This document shows positions 1 through 7,345 of a stretch of DNA of 7,885 nucleotides, piece by piece. How positions within the stretch are numbered: position 1 is the stretch's first letter; every line of letters starts with the position of its first letter. The DNA comes from Comamonadaceae bacterium (GTDB lineage Bacteria > Pseudomonadota > Gammaproteobacteria > Burkholderiales > Burkholderiaceae_C). Under the pieces are notes generated by a model. It was not told where the DNA came from. It made no database searches and was given only the letters and a program-made list of their open reading frames with translations. The stretch lies in the NCBI GenBank assembly GCA_947478935.1, contig CANJXV010000115.1, forward strand, positions 1-7,885. The letters are read 5' to 3'. Both the position numbers and the translations under genes were made by a program.

Positions 1-1611
1 AATATGAACGAGGACAACTGGCACTACCATTTTTACGATACCGTCAAGGGCTCGGACTGGCTGGGCGACCAAGACGCCATCGAGTTCATGTGCCGTGAAG
101 CACCCAAAGTGGTCTATGACCTTGAGCACATGGGCATGCCTTTTGACCGCAATGCCGACGGTACGATTTACCAGCGGCCCTTTGGCGGCCACACCGCGAA
201 CTATGGCGAAAAAGCGGTGGAACGCGCCTGTGCTGCCGCCGACCGCACCGGCCACGCGATGTTGCACACGCTGTACCAGCAAAACGTCAAAGCCCGCACC
301 AGCTTTTTTGTTGAATGGCTGGCCATGGACCTGGTGCGTGATGCTGAAGGCGCCGTCGTAGGTGTGACGGCGCTGGAAATGGAAACCGGCGACGTGCATA
401 TTCTGCAAGCCAAAACCACGCTGCTGGCCACCGGCGGCGCCGGGCGCATATTTGCCGCGTCCACCAATGCCTTTATCAATACCGGCGACGGCCTGGGCAT
501 GGCAGCGCGTGCCGGTATCCCCTTGGAGGACATGGAGTTTTGGCAATTCCACCCCACCGGCGTTGCAGGTGCTGGCGTGCTACTCACCGAAGGCTGCCGT
601 GGCGAAGGCGCGATATTGCGCAATGTTAATGGCGAGCGCTTTATGGAGCGCTATGCCCCGCATTACAAAGACCTGGCCCCGCGCGACTATGTGTCGCGCT
701 GCATGGACCAAGAGATTAAAGAAGGCCGTGGCTGCGGCCCGAACAAGGATTACATCAACCTCGACATGACGCATCTGGGCGCTGAGACCATCCTGAAGCG
801 CCTGCCTTCGGTGCTGGAAATCGGGCACAACTTTGCCAATGTGGACATCACCCGCGAGCCGATTCCGGTGGTGCCCACCATCCATTACCAGATGGGCGGT
901 ATCCCCACCAATATCCATGGCCAGGTGGTCATGCAAGACGGCGACAACCATAGCCAGCCAGTGCCCGGCCTATATGCCGTGGGCGAATGCTCATGTGTGA
1001 GCGTACACGGTGCCAACCGCCTGGGCACCAACTCCCTGCTGGACCTGCTGGTGTTTGGCCGCGCAGCGGGCAACCATATCGTCGCCACTAACAGAGAAAG
1101 CGTGGAGCACAAAGCCCTGCCCGCCGATGCGGCTGATCTGACACTCTCGCGCCTGAACCGGCTGGACAGCGCTTCGGGTGGCGAATACGCGCAAGACGTG
1201 GCTAACAGCATCCGCGCCACCATGCAACAACATGCCGGCGTGTTCCGCACCCAGGCCAGCATGGACGAAGGGGTTGCCAAAGTGGCGGCGCTGCGCGAAC
1301 GCACGCAAGCCATTGGCCTGCAAGACAAGTCTCGGATTTTCAATACCGCACGCATTGAAGCCCTCGAAGTCGAAAACCTGATCGAGGCGGCGCAAGCCAC
1401 TATGGTGTCTGCTGCAGCTCGCCATGAGAGCCGGGGCGCCCACACGGTGAACGACTTTGGCGACACGCCCGAGCACCCCAATGGCCGCAACGACACCGAC
1501 TGGCATAAGCACAGCCTGTGGCATAGCGCAAGCAACAGTCTTACTTACAAGCCGGTGCAAATGAAGCCGCTGACGGTTGAAAGCATCCCCCTGCGAACCC
1601 GCACGTTCTAA
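1..1611 (+). CDS. sdhA: Succinate dehydrogenase flavoprotein subunit (5' end outside window)
   Basis: SdhA oxidises succinate to fumarate and passes electrons through covalently bound FAD to SdhB, in respiratory complex II on the cytoplasmic face of the inner membrane. The frame is open from base 1, so the ATG at 4 is an internal Met. By alignment from memory with the 588-residue E. coli SdhA, about 58-60 N-terminal residues are missing, including the GxGxxG nucleotide-binding motif and the FAD-linked His. Numbering from the Met at 4, visible features are the LATGGAGRI FAD-domain segment (141-149), HPTG with substrate His183, TEG with Thr195/Glu196, catalytic Arg227 in LAPRD, His294 in PTIHYQMGG, and Arg339 in HGANRLGTNS. 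These match E. coli His242, Thr254, Glu255, Arg286, His354 and Arg399. The C-terminus ends in a typical RTRTF. It is the first gene seen of an operon with sdhB, sdhE and gltA; nothing suggests damage. Confidence 0.98.
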   Translation, partial: NMNEDNWHYHFYDTVKGSDWLGDQDAIEFMCREAPKVVYDLEHMGMPFDRNADGTIYQRPFGGHTANYGEKAVERACAAADRTGHAMLHTLYQQNVKARTSFFVEWLAMDLVRDAEGAVVGVTALEMETGDVHILQAKTTLLATGGAGRIFAASTNAFINTGDGLGMAARAGIPLEDMEFWQFHPTGVAGAGVLLTEGCRGEGAILRNVNGERFMERYAPHYKDLAPRDYVSRCMDQEIKEGRGCGPNKDYINLDMTHLGAETILKRLPSVLEIGHNFANVDITREPIPVVPTIHYQMGGIPTNIHGQVVMQDGDNHSQPVPGLYAVGECSCVSVHGANRLGTNSLLDLLVFGRAAGNHIVATNRESVEHKALPADAADLTLSRLNRLDSASGGEYAQDVANSIRATMQQHAGVFRTQASMDEGVAKVAALRERTQAIGLQDKSRIFNTARIEALEVENLIEAAQATMVSAAARHESRGAHTVNDFGDTPEHPNGRNDTDWHKHSLWHSASNSLTYKPVQMKPLTVESIPLRTRTF

Positions 1612-1632
1612 ACCCGATGAAGCCGCCGACCT

Positions 1633-2337
1633 ATGTCTAAACACAAATTTTCCATTTACCGCTACGACCCGGACAAGGATGCTAAGCCTTATATGCAGGA
1701 CATCGAGGTCGCACTCGATGGAACCGAACGCATGCTGCTCGATGCGCTGATGAAACTCAAAGCCGTGGACCCGTCCATCTCCTTCCGCCGCTCCTGCCGC
1801 GAAGGCGTGTGCGGATCGGACGCCATGAATATCAATGGTAAAAACGGTTTGGCCTGTTTGACCAATATGCGCACCCTGCCGGGAACCATCGTGCTCAAGC
1901 CTCTACCCGGCCTGCCAGTGATCCGCGATCTGATCGTGGACATGACGCAGTTCTTCAAGCAATACAACTCCATCAAACCTTACCTCGTCAACGAGGACAT
2001 GCCGCCTGAAAAAGAGCGCCTGCAAAGCCCGCAAGAGCGCGAAGAACTCAATGGCCTGTACGAGTGCATTTTGTGCGCCAGTTGCTCGACCAGCTGCCCC
2101 AGCTTTTGGTGGAACCCGGATAAATTCGTGGGCCCGGCGGGTCTCTTGCAGGCCTACCGTTTTATCGCCGACAGCCGCGACCAGGCCACCTCGGAGCGCT
2201 TGGATAATTTAGAAGACCCCTACCGCCTGTTCCGCTGCCACACCATCATGAACTGTGTGGACGTGTGTCCCAAGGGCCTGAATCCCACCAAAGCGATTGG
2301 CAAGATTAAAGAGATGATGGTGATGCGGACGGTCTGA
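1633..2337 (+). CDS. sdhB: Succinate dehydrogenase iron-sulfur subunit
   Basis: SdhB carries electrons from the SdhA flavin to ubiquinone through three Fe-S clusters. It has 234 residues against 238 in E. coli, and every ligand sits four residues earlier or at the same number. The N-terminal ferredoxin-like domain holds the [2Fe-2S] ligands Cys55, Cys60, Asp63 and Cys75; Asp in third place is the same as in E. coli. The C-terminal helical domain holds Cys145, Cys148, Cys151 and Cys212 for [4Fe-4S], and Cys155, Cys202 and Cys208 for [3Fe-4S]. Trp160 and His203 correspond to E. coli quinone-site residues Trp164 and His207. The ATG at 1633 gives the normal family N-terminus, 21 nt after the sdhA stop. 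No good Shine-Dalgarno sequence is visible in the gap, so translation may depend on coupling to sdhA. Confidence 0.98.
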   Translation: MSKHKFSIYRYDPDKDAKPYMQDIEVALDGTERMLLDALMKLKAVDPSISFRRSCREGVCGSDAMNINGKNGLACLTNMRTLPGTIVLKPLPGLPVIRDLIVDMTQFFKQYNSIKPYLVNEDMPPEKERLQSPQEREELNGLYECILCASCSTSCPSFWWNPDKFVGPAGLLQAYRFIADSRDQATSERLDNLEDPYRLFRCHTIMNCVDVCPKGLNPTKAIGKIKEMMVMRTV

Positions 2338-2339
2338 TC

Positions 2340-2624
2340 ATGCAAACTTCAGTCCCCGAGCTACCGATTGATGCGCGCGCGCTGAGCAAGCTGCGCTGGC
2401 GTTGCAGGCGCGGGCTGTTGGAAAACGATTTGTTTATCGAGCGCTTTTTCGCGCGGCATGCGCGAACCCTGAATGCCCGTCAGGCAGACGCCTTGGGCCT
2501 GTTAATGGATTTGAGCGATAACGACTTACTGGATTTACTGCTGGGCCGCAAATCTCAAGTACCGGGTCTGGACATGGGTACCGATTGCGCAGAAGTTTTG
2601 GCTTTATTAAGAAATATCCATTGA
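2340..2624 (+). CDS. sdhE: SdhE, FAD assembly factor for succinate dehydrogenase (YgfY/Sdh5 family)
   Basis: SdhE is a small cytoplasmic helical protein needed for covalent FAD attachment to SdhA. The 94-residue product is close to the roughly 88 residues of E. coli SdhE. It carries the family hallmark RGxxE as RGLLE at residues 24-28, inside the typical context LRWRCRRGLLENDLFIERFF. An acidic, leucine-rich helical segment (LMDLSDNDLLDLLLG, about 55-69) follows, as in the family. The start ATG is 2 nt after the sdhB stop, which indicates translational coupling. The stop codon overlaps the gltA ribosome-binding site. Placement between sdhB and gltA puts the maturation factor in the same transcript as its client SdhA. 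Confidence 0.95.
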   Translation: MQTSVPELPIDARALSKLRWRCRRGLLENDLFIERFFARHARTLNARQADALGLLMDLSDNDLLDLLLGRKSQVPGLDMGTDCAEVLALLRNIH

Positions 2625-2628
2625 AAGG
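2623..2628 (+). promoter_or_regulatory. gltA ribosome-binding site
   Basis: GAAAGG lies 7 nt before the ATG at 2636 and overlaps the sdhE stop codon. It decides the gltA start. The same frame is open upstream to a TTG at 2585, but that extension lies inside sdhE, and the protein from 2636 begins MKLADNKATMSFSNGSPSVE, a normal N-terminus for betaproteobacterial GltA (from memory). Confidence 0.75.
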
Positions 2629-2635
2629 TGTTGTG

Positions 2636-3946
2636 ATGAAATTAGCGGATAACAAAGCGACCATGTCCTTTAGCAACGGCAGTCCCAGCGTGGAGCTACC
2701 GGTTTACAGCGGCAGCGTCGGACCCGACGTCATCGACATCCGCAAGCTCTATGGTCAAACCGGTATGTTCACCTACGACCCGGGCTTTTTGTCCACGGCG
2801 GCCTGCCAGTCGGCCATTACCTATATCGACGGTGACAAGGGGGAGCTGCTCTACCGCGGCTACCCCATCGAGCAATTGGCAACGAATTGCGACTTCATGG
2901 AAACCTGTCATCTGCTGCTCTACGGCAACTTGCCCGATGCGGCTGGCAAAGCGGCGTTTGTCAAGCGTGTCACCCAGCACACCATGGTCAACGAGCAAAT
3001 GCAGTTTTTCCTACGCGGTTTCCGTCGCGACGCGCACCCCATGGCCATCATGACCGGCTTGGTCGGAGCGCTATCGGCCTTCTACCATGACAGCACCGAT
3101 ATCAACAACCCGGGCCACCGAGACATATCGGCTATTCGCCTGATTGCCAAGTTACCCACGCTGGTGGCCATGGCCTACAAATACAGTATCGGCCAGCCCT
3201 TCATGTACCCCAAAAACGAGCTGAGCTACGCAGGCAACTTTTTGCACATGATGTTTGCTACCCCGTGCGAGCCCTATGTGGTCAACCCGGTGATCGAGCG
3301 TGCCCTGGATCGCATCTTTATCCTGCATGCCGACCACGAGCAGAACGCATCCACCTCGACCGTACGTTTGTGCGGCTCCTCGGGTACCAACCCCTTCGCG
3401 GCGATTGCAGCCGGTGTGGCCTGTCTGTGGGGTCCGGCGCACGGCGGCGCCAACGAGGCTTGCTTGAACATGCTGGAAGAGATTCAGGCCTCCGGCGGTG
3501 TATCCAAAGTCGGCGAGTTCATGGAAAAAGTGAAGGACAAGAACTCCGGCGTCAAGCTGATGGGCTTTGGCCACCGGGTTTATAAAAACTACGACCCGCG
3601 CGCCAAGCTTATGCAAGAGACCTGTAATGAAGTGCTGGCGGCTCTGGGCCTAGAAAACGACCCGCTATTTAAACTGGCCAAGGCCCTGGAAAAAATCGCC
3701 CTGGAAGACGAGTATTTCGTCTCCCGCAAGCTCTACCCCAATGTGGACTTCTACTCCGGCATCGTGCAGCGCGCCATCGGCATCCCGGTCAAACTGTTTA
3801 CTGGCATCTTTGCGCTGGCTCGCACCGTAGGATGGATTGCGCAGCTCAATGAAATGATTGGTGACCCGGAATACAAAATCGGCCGCCCGCGCCAATTGTT
3901 CACCGGCTCGGTGCAGCGCGAAGTACCGGAAATCGGTCGACGATAA
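2636..3946 (+). CDS. gltA: Type II citrate synthase
   Basis: GltA condenses acetyl-CoA and oxaloacetate to citrate, the entry step of the TCA cycle, in the cytoplasm. The product is 436 residues (E. coli 427). Numbered from the Met at 2636, the active-site residues are His234 in LHADHEQNAST, His269 in GPAHGGANEA, His313 in MGFGHRVYKNYDPRA, Asp371 in NVDFYSGI and Arg396 in ARTVGW. The N-terminal domain (about 1-60) and the segment around Cys211 in MMFATPCEPY are typical of the hexameric, NADH-inhibited Gram-negative type. Arg168, Lys172, His115, Thr116 and Tyr150 align with residues of the E. coli NADH site, but Gln114 stands where E. coli has Arg109. It is the last gene of the sdh operon, 11 nt after sdhE and followed by a strong terminator. 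Confidence 0.98.
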   Translation: MKLADNKATMSFSNGSPSVELPVYSGSVGPDVIDIRKLYGQTGMFTYDPGFLSTAACQSAITYIDGDKGELLYRGYPIEQLATNCDFMETCHLLLYGNLPDAAGKAAFVKRVTQHTMVNEQMQFFLRGFRRDAHPMAIMTGLVGALSAFYHDSTDINNPGHRDISAIRLIAKLPTLVAMAYKYSIGQPFMYPKNELSYAGNFLHMMFATPCEPYVVNPVIERALDRIFILHADHEQNASTSTVRLCGSSGTNPFAAIAAGVACLWGPAHGGANEACLNMLEEIQASGGVSKVGEFMEKVKDKNSGVKLMGFGHRVYKNYDPRAKLMQETCNEVLAALGLENDPLFKLAKALEKIALEDEYFVSRKLYPNVDFYSGIVQRAIGIPVKLFTGIFALARTVGWIAQLNEMIGDPEYKIGRPRQLFTGSVQREVPEIGRR

Positions 3947-3965
3947 GCGGTTTTTCGAACCTGAT

Positions 3966-3996
3966 GCTTGCCCCGCTTTTGCGGGGCAAGCTTTTT
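3966..3996 (+). terminator. Rho-independent terminator after gltA
   Basis: A perfect 11-bp stem, GCTTGCCCCGC (3966-3976) with GCGGGGCAAGC (3981-3991), closes a TTTT loop and is followed by five T (3992-3996). It begins 20 nt after the gltA stop. The opposite strand has no T-run after the stem, so it acts in the + direction only. It separates the sdh-gltA operon from leuC. Confidence 0.95.
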
Positions 3997-4044
3997 GTGC
4001 CTCCCCTCATCACCGCGCCCTCCTGCGCGCCAAGCCCGGCGGCA

Positions 4045-4050
4045 TAAAAT
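4045..4050 (+). promoter_or_regulatory. Likely leuC promoter, -10 box
   Basis: TAAAAT, in the context GGCATAAAATGC, lies 27 nt before the leuC start and downstream of the gltA terminator. It matches the sigma-70 -10 consensus at five of six positions and resembles -10 elements common in Burkholderiales. No convincing TTGACA-like -35 is seen 16-18 nt upstream, so an activator may be needed. The predicted transcript would start near 4056-4058, leaving a leader of only about 20 nt with no room for a leucine attenuator. Confidence 0.55.
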
Positions 4051-4064
4051 GCCCGACCGCCAAC

Positions 4065-4070
4065 AAGGAA
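4065..4070 (+). promoter_or_regulatory. leuC ribosome-binding site
   Basis: AAGGAA lies 7 nt before the ATG at 4078 and fixes that codon as the leuC start. Another ATG at 4071 is out of frame with leuC. Confidence 0.8.
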
Positions 4071-4077
4071 ATGCCCC

Positions 4078-5499
4078 ATGGGACGCACCCTCTACGACAA
4101 AATCTGGGATGAGCATGTTGTTCATACCGAGGAAGACGGCACCGCCATCCTCTATATTGACCGCCATCTGGTACACGAAGTCACCAGCCCCCAGGCCTTT
4201 GAGGGCCTGCGCCAGGCCGGACGTAAAGTCTGGCGCGTCAGCTCCATCGTCGCCACTGCTGACCACAATACGCCCACGACCGGCTGGGAGCTAGGCTACG
4301 ACGGCATCACTGACCCCATCAGCAAAGAACAAATCACCACGCTAGACGCCAATATCAAGGAATCGGGCGCTGCGGCGTTTTTCCCCTTTTTGTCCAAGCG
4401 CCAAGGCATCGTGCACGTGATTGGCCCAGAGACTGGCGCCACACTGCCGGGCATGACAGTGGTCTGCGGCGATAGCCACACCTCTACCCACGGGGCTTTC
4501 GGCGCGCTGGCCCATGGCATCGGCACTTCCGAAGTCGAGCATGTAATGGCCACGCAAACGCTGCTGGCCAAAAAAGCCAAGAACATGCTGATCAAAGTAG
4601 AGGGCACGGTATCTAAAGGCGTAACCGGCAAGGACATTGTGCTGGCCATCATCGGGCGTATCGGCACTGCCGGCGGCACCGGCTACACCATTGAGTTTGC
4701 CGGTAGCGCCATCCGCGCGCTGAGCATGGAAGGCCGTATGACCTTGTGCAATATGGCCATCGAGGCCGGGGCACGCGCCGGGCTGGTGGCGGTGGACGAA
4801 AAAACTATCGACTACGTGAAGGGCCGCCCGCTCTCACCCATAGGAATCGAGTGGGATCAAGCCGTGGCCTATTGGAAAACGCTGCAATCCGATACGGACG
4901 CGCACTTTGACAGCGTAGTGGAACTAAAGGCCGCCGACATCTTGCCCCAAGTGACCTGGGGCACCTCGCCAGAAATGGTGCTGGACATCAACGGTGCGGT
5001 GCCTGATCCCGAGAAAGAGAAGGATCCAAGCAAGCGCGATGCTATCGAGCGTGCTCTGATCTACATGGGACTGCAACCCGGCAAAGCACTGAATGATTTA
5101 TTTGTAGACAAAGTGTTTATCGGCTCGTGTACCAACAGCCGGATTGAAGATATGCGCGAAGCCGCAGCGGTGGTTAAACGCATCGGTCAGAAAGTGGCCA
5201 AAAACATCAAGCTGGCGATGGTGGTGCCCGGATCGGGCTTGGTAAAAGAACAGGCCGAGCGCGAAGGCTTGCACGAAATCTTTAAGGCCGCAGGCTTTGA
5301 GTGGCGCGAGCCCGGTTGCTCTATGTGCTTGGCCATGAACGCCGACCGGCTGGAGCCCGGCGAACGCTGCGCCTCAACCAGCAACCGCAACTTCGAAGGT
5401 CGGCAGGGCACTGGTGGTCGCACCCATCTGGTCAGCCCCGCGATGGCAGCAGCAGCGGCCATCCACGGCCACTTTGTGGACGTACGTAAATACCTCTGA
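4078..5499 (+). CDS. leuC: 3-isopropylmalate dehydratase large subunit
   Basis: LeuC with LeuD isomerises 2-isopropylmalate to 3-isopropylmalate, the second committed step of leucine synthesis, in the cytoplasm. The product has 473 residues (E. coli 466) and belongs to the aconitase superfamily. The three [4Fe-4S] ligands are Cys351 in FIGSCTNSR and Cys414 and Cys417 in EPGCSMCLAMN. Other conserved blocks are the N-terminal TLYDKIWDEHVV, DHNTPT at 62-67, and CGDSHTSTHGAFGALAHGIG at 130-149. The GSCTNSR and NRNFEGRQG motifs (437-445) also support assignment to this family. It is the first gene of the leu operon, preceded by its own likely promoter and a good ribosome-binding site. leuD follows after 13 nt. 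Family members include homoaconitase, but pairing with leuD and leuB makes the leucine role almost certain. Confidence 0.98.
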   Translation: MGRTLYDKIWDEHVVHTEEDGTAILYIDRHLVHEVTSPQAFEGLRQAGRKVWRVSSIVATADHNTPTTGWELGYDGITDPISKEQITTLDANIKESGAAAFFPFLSKRQGIVHVIGPETGATLPGMTVVCGDSHTSTHGAFGALAHGIGTSEVEHVMATQTLLAKKAKNMLIKVEGTVSKGVTGKDIVLAIIGRIGTAGGTGYTIEFAGSAIRALSMEGRMTLCNMAIEAGARAGLVAVDEKTIDYVKGRPLSPIGIEWDQAVAYWKTLQSDTDAHFDSVVELKAADILPQVTWGTSPEMVLDINGAVPDPEKEKDPSKRDAIERALIYMGLQPGKALNDLFVDKVFIGSCTNSRIEDMREAAAVVKRIGQKVAKNIKLAMVVPGSGLVKEQAEREGLHEIFKAAGFEWREPGCSMCLAMNADRLEPGERCASTSNRNFEGRQGTGGRTHLVSPAMAAAAAIHGHFVDVRKYL

Positions 5500-5512
5500 A
5501 AGAACCCAGGCG

Positions 5513-6157
5513 ATGCAACAATTTACCGTACACACAGGTCTGGTGGCGCCCATGGACCGCGAAAATGTGGATACCGATGCCATTATTCCTAAGCAGTTCT
5601 TAAAGTCCATCAAGAAAACCGGCTTTGGCCCCAACCTGTTTGACGAGTGGCGCTATCTGGACCACGGCGAACCTGGGCAGGACCCGGCCACGCGCAAACC
5701 CAACCCCGACTTTGTGCTCAACCAGCCGCGCTACGCTGGTGCATCGGTGCTCCTGGCGCGCAAAAATTTCGGCTGCGGGTCATCGCGCGAGCATGCGCCC
5801 TGGGCGCTGGACCAATATGGTTTTCGCGCCATCATTGCGCCCAGCTTTGCCGACATATTTTTCAACAACTGCTTCAAAAACGGCCTCTTGCCCATCGTGC
5901 TACCCGATTCGGTAGTGGACAAGCTGTTTAGCGAAGCCCTCGCATTCCCAGGCTTCACGCTCACCGTCGATTTAGCGCGCCAGTGTGTGATCCGCCCGCA
6001 AAGCGAGGAAATCGCCTTTGAAGTACAGGCCTTTCGCAAGTTCTGCCTGCTCAACGGTTTGGACGACATCGGCCTGACGCTGCGCAACGCCGACAAAATC
6101 CGCGCCTTCGAAGCGCAGCGCCTAGCCACCAAGCCCTGGCTGGCGCACACCATGTAA
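5513..6157 (+). CDS. leuD: 3-isopropylmalate dehydratase small subunit
   Basis: LeuD supplies the swivelling domain of the isopropylmalate isomerase and completes the active site of LeuC. From the ATG at 5513 it has 214 residues (E. coli about 201), beginning MQQFTVHTGLVAPMDRENVD, a normal LeuD N-terminus. Signature blocks are NVDTDAIIPKQFL (18-30) and NFGCGSSREHAPWAL (85-99), followed by the conserved FADIFFNNCFKNGLLPI stretch (112-128). The frame stays open upstream to 5414 inside leuC, but that extension encodes residues unlike LeuD. The start lies 13 nt after the leuC stop. Only a weak purine stretch (GAAAG at 5498-5502) precedes it, so coupling to leuC translation is likely. Confidence 0.97.
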   Translation: MQQFTVHTGLVAPMDRENVDTDAIIPKQFLKSIKKTGFGPNLFDEWRYLDHGEPGQDPATRKPNPDFVLNQPRYAGASVLLARKNFGCGSSREHAPWALDQYGFRAIIAPSFADIFFNNCFKNGLLPIVLPDSVVDKLFSEALAFPGFTLTVDLARQCVIRPQSEEIAFEVQAFRKFCLLNGLDDIGLTLRNADKIRAFEAQRLATKPWLAHTM

Positions 6158-6180
6158 AAACTCGAAAAGAAAGCACGTAC

Positions 6181-7266
6181 ATGAAAATTGCAATCCTGCC
6201 GGGCGACGGCATTGGCACCGAAATTGTGGCTGAGGCCATTAAGGTGCTCAAAGCCCTGGACCTGCCCTTCACCATGGAGAGCGCACCCGTAGGTGGCGCC
6301 GCCTATGAGTCGCACGGCCACCCGCTTCCCGATTCGACTTTGCAATTAGCAAAAGATTCCGACGCCATTTTGTTCGGTGCGGTGGGCGACTGGAAATATG
6401 ACACGCTAGAGCGCGCCCTGCGACCCGAGCAGGCGATTTTGGGACTGCGCAAACACCTGGGCTTGTTCGCCAATTTCCGCCCCGCTATTTGCTACGAGCA
6501 ACTGGTCAACGCTTCCAGCCTCAAGCCCGAATTGATCTCCGGCCTCGATATCCTGATCATCCGCGAACTGACGGGCGACATTTATTTCGGCCAACCGCGC
6601 GGACGGCGCACCGCCACAGACGGCCACTTCCCTGGCGCCGAAGAAGCCTTCGACACCATGCGCTACAGCAAGCCCGAAATTGAGCGCATCGCCCATGTCG
6701 CATTCCAGGCCGCGCGAACCCGCAAAGCTGCGGGAAGCGAAGGCCGCGTCACCAGCGTGGACAAAGCCAACGTGCTGGAAACTTTCCAGTTCTGGAAAGA
6801 CGTGGTCACCGAAGTAGGCCAAAGCTACCCGGACATCGCGCTAGACCATATGTATGTGGACAACGCCGCCATGCAACTGGTCAAGCAGCCCAAGCGCTTT
6901 GACGTGGTGGTGACCGGCAATATGTTTGGCGATATCCTGAGCGACGAAGCCTCAATGCTGACGGGTTCCATCGGCATGCTGCCCTCTGCCAGCCTCAATA
7001 GCCGCAACCAAGGCCTGTACGAACCCAGCCACGGCAGCGCACCCGATATCGCCGGCCAAAGCGTGGCCAACCCGTTGGCCACCATCCTGAGCGCCGCCAT
7101 GATGCTGCGCTTTAGCCTGAAGCAGCCCGAAGCGGCCGCCCGCATCGAAAAAGCCGTGGACGCCGTGCTTACCCAAGGCTTGCGCACCCCGGACATCTTC
7201 AGCCCCGGTACGGCCAAAGTGGGCACCCGGGAGATGGGCGACGCGGTGGTGAAGGCTTTAGGCTAA
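6181..7266 (+). CDS. leuB: 3-isopropylmalate dehydrogenase
   Basis: LeuB oxidises and decarboxylates 3-isopropylmalate with NAD+ to give 2-ketoisocaproate, the immediate precursor of leucine. The 361 residues are the usual length for this cytoplasmic homodimer. Visible functional residues are the N-terminal LPGDGIGTEI, substrate arginines Arg90, Arg100 and Arg128, Tyr135, Lys195 in VDKANVL, and metal-binding Asp227, Asp251 and Asp255 in YVDNAA and FGDILSDEAS. The NAD-binding segment EPSHGSAPDIAG has Asp289, the acidic residue that favours NAD+ over NADP+. A short loop, RKAAGSEGR at about 181-189, appears a few residues longer than relatives I remember. It follows leuD by 23 nt with a purine-rich AAAAGAAAG (6165-6173) as ribosome-binding site. 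No U-tailed terminator follows, so read-through toward asd is possible. Confidence 0.98.
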   Translation: MKIAILPGDGIGTEIVAEAIKVLKALDLPFTMESAPVGGAAYESHGHPLPDSTLQLAKDSDAILFGAVGDWKYDTLERALRPEQAILGLRKHLGLFANFRPAICYEQLVNASSLKPELISGLDILIIRELTGDIYFGQPRGRRTATDGHFPGAEEAFDTMRYSKPEIERIAHVAFQAARTRKAAGSEGRVTSVDKANVLETFQFWKDVVTEVGQSYPDIALDHMYVDNAAMQLVKQPKRFDVVVTGNMFGDILSDEASMLTGSIGMLPSASLNSRNQGLYEPSHGSAPDIAGQSVANPLATILSAAMMLRFSLKQPEAAARIEKAVDAVLTQGLRTPDIFSPGTAKVGTREMGDAVVKALG

Positions 7267-7306
7267 TGCGGATCAGCACGCGGTTTGAAACCGCAAAGCC
7301 TAAGCC
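7254..7306. repeat. Imperfect inverted repeat spanning the leuB stop codon, with nested palindrome
   Basis: Arm GGCTTTAGGCTAATGCGG (7254-7271) pairs with CCGCAAAGCCTAAGCC (7291-7306) over about 15 bp, with a bulge and a small mismatch. A second palindrome, GCGGTTTGAAACCGC (7280-7294), shares the CCGC of the right arm, so the two foldings compete. No T-run follows, so this is not a standard intrinsic terminator. It could be an mRNA 3'-end stabiliser or processing site for the leu transcript, or chance. Confidence 0.5.
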
Positions 7307-7332
7307 GTAAGCCAGCCCTCAGCCAGTAAAGC

Positions 7333-7338
7333 TACAAT
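7333..7338 (+). promoter_or_regulatory. Likely asd promoter, -10 box
   Basis: TACAAT, in the context AAGCTACAATCA, matches the sigma-70 -10 consensus at five of six positions and lies in the 260-nt leuB-asd gap. No good -35 is found 16-18 nt upstream (AGCCAG at 7310-7315). The predicted start is near 7344-7346, giving asd a leader of about 180 nt, long for a simple gene and consistent with control in the leader. Confidence 0.5.
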
Positions 7339-7345
7339 CATTTCC

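Noticed and set aside
885..1644. Long reverse-strand open frames opposite sdhA (about 216-217 codons)
   Set aside because: They lie opposite a well-conserved gene, resemble no family I recognise, and arise easily from the codon bias of GC-rich genes. The same holds for reverse frames opposite gltA, leuC, leuD, leuB and asd.
2585..2635. Longer gltA starting at TTG 2585
   Set aside because: The extension lies within sdhE, and the ATG at 2636 has a good ribosome-binding site and the expected N-terminus.
4051..4077. Leucine leader peptide or attenuator before leuC
   Set aside because: The predicted leader is only about 20 nt and holds no leucine-rich frame; the only hairpin in the gap is the gltA terminator, which lies upstream of the likely promoter.
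3968..4294. + strand frame of about 108 codons running from the gltA terminator into leuC
   Set aside because: It covers the terminator and overlaps leuC in another frame, with a low-complexity, unrecognisable product.
5414..5512. Longer leuD starting at ATG 5414
   Set aside because: The extra 33 residues overlap the leuC 3' end in another frame and do not resemble LeuD; the ATG at 5513 starts the family-typical sequence.
7280..7294. Palindrome GCGGTTTGAAACCGC as an intrinsic terminator for leuB
   Set aside because: The loop is too small for the full stem to form, and no T-run follows; kept only as part of the inverted-repeat feature.
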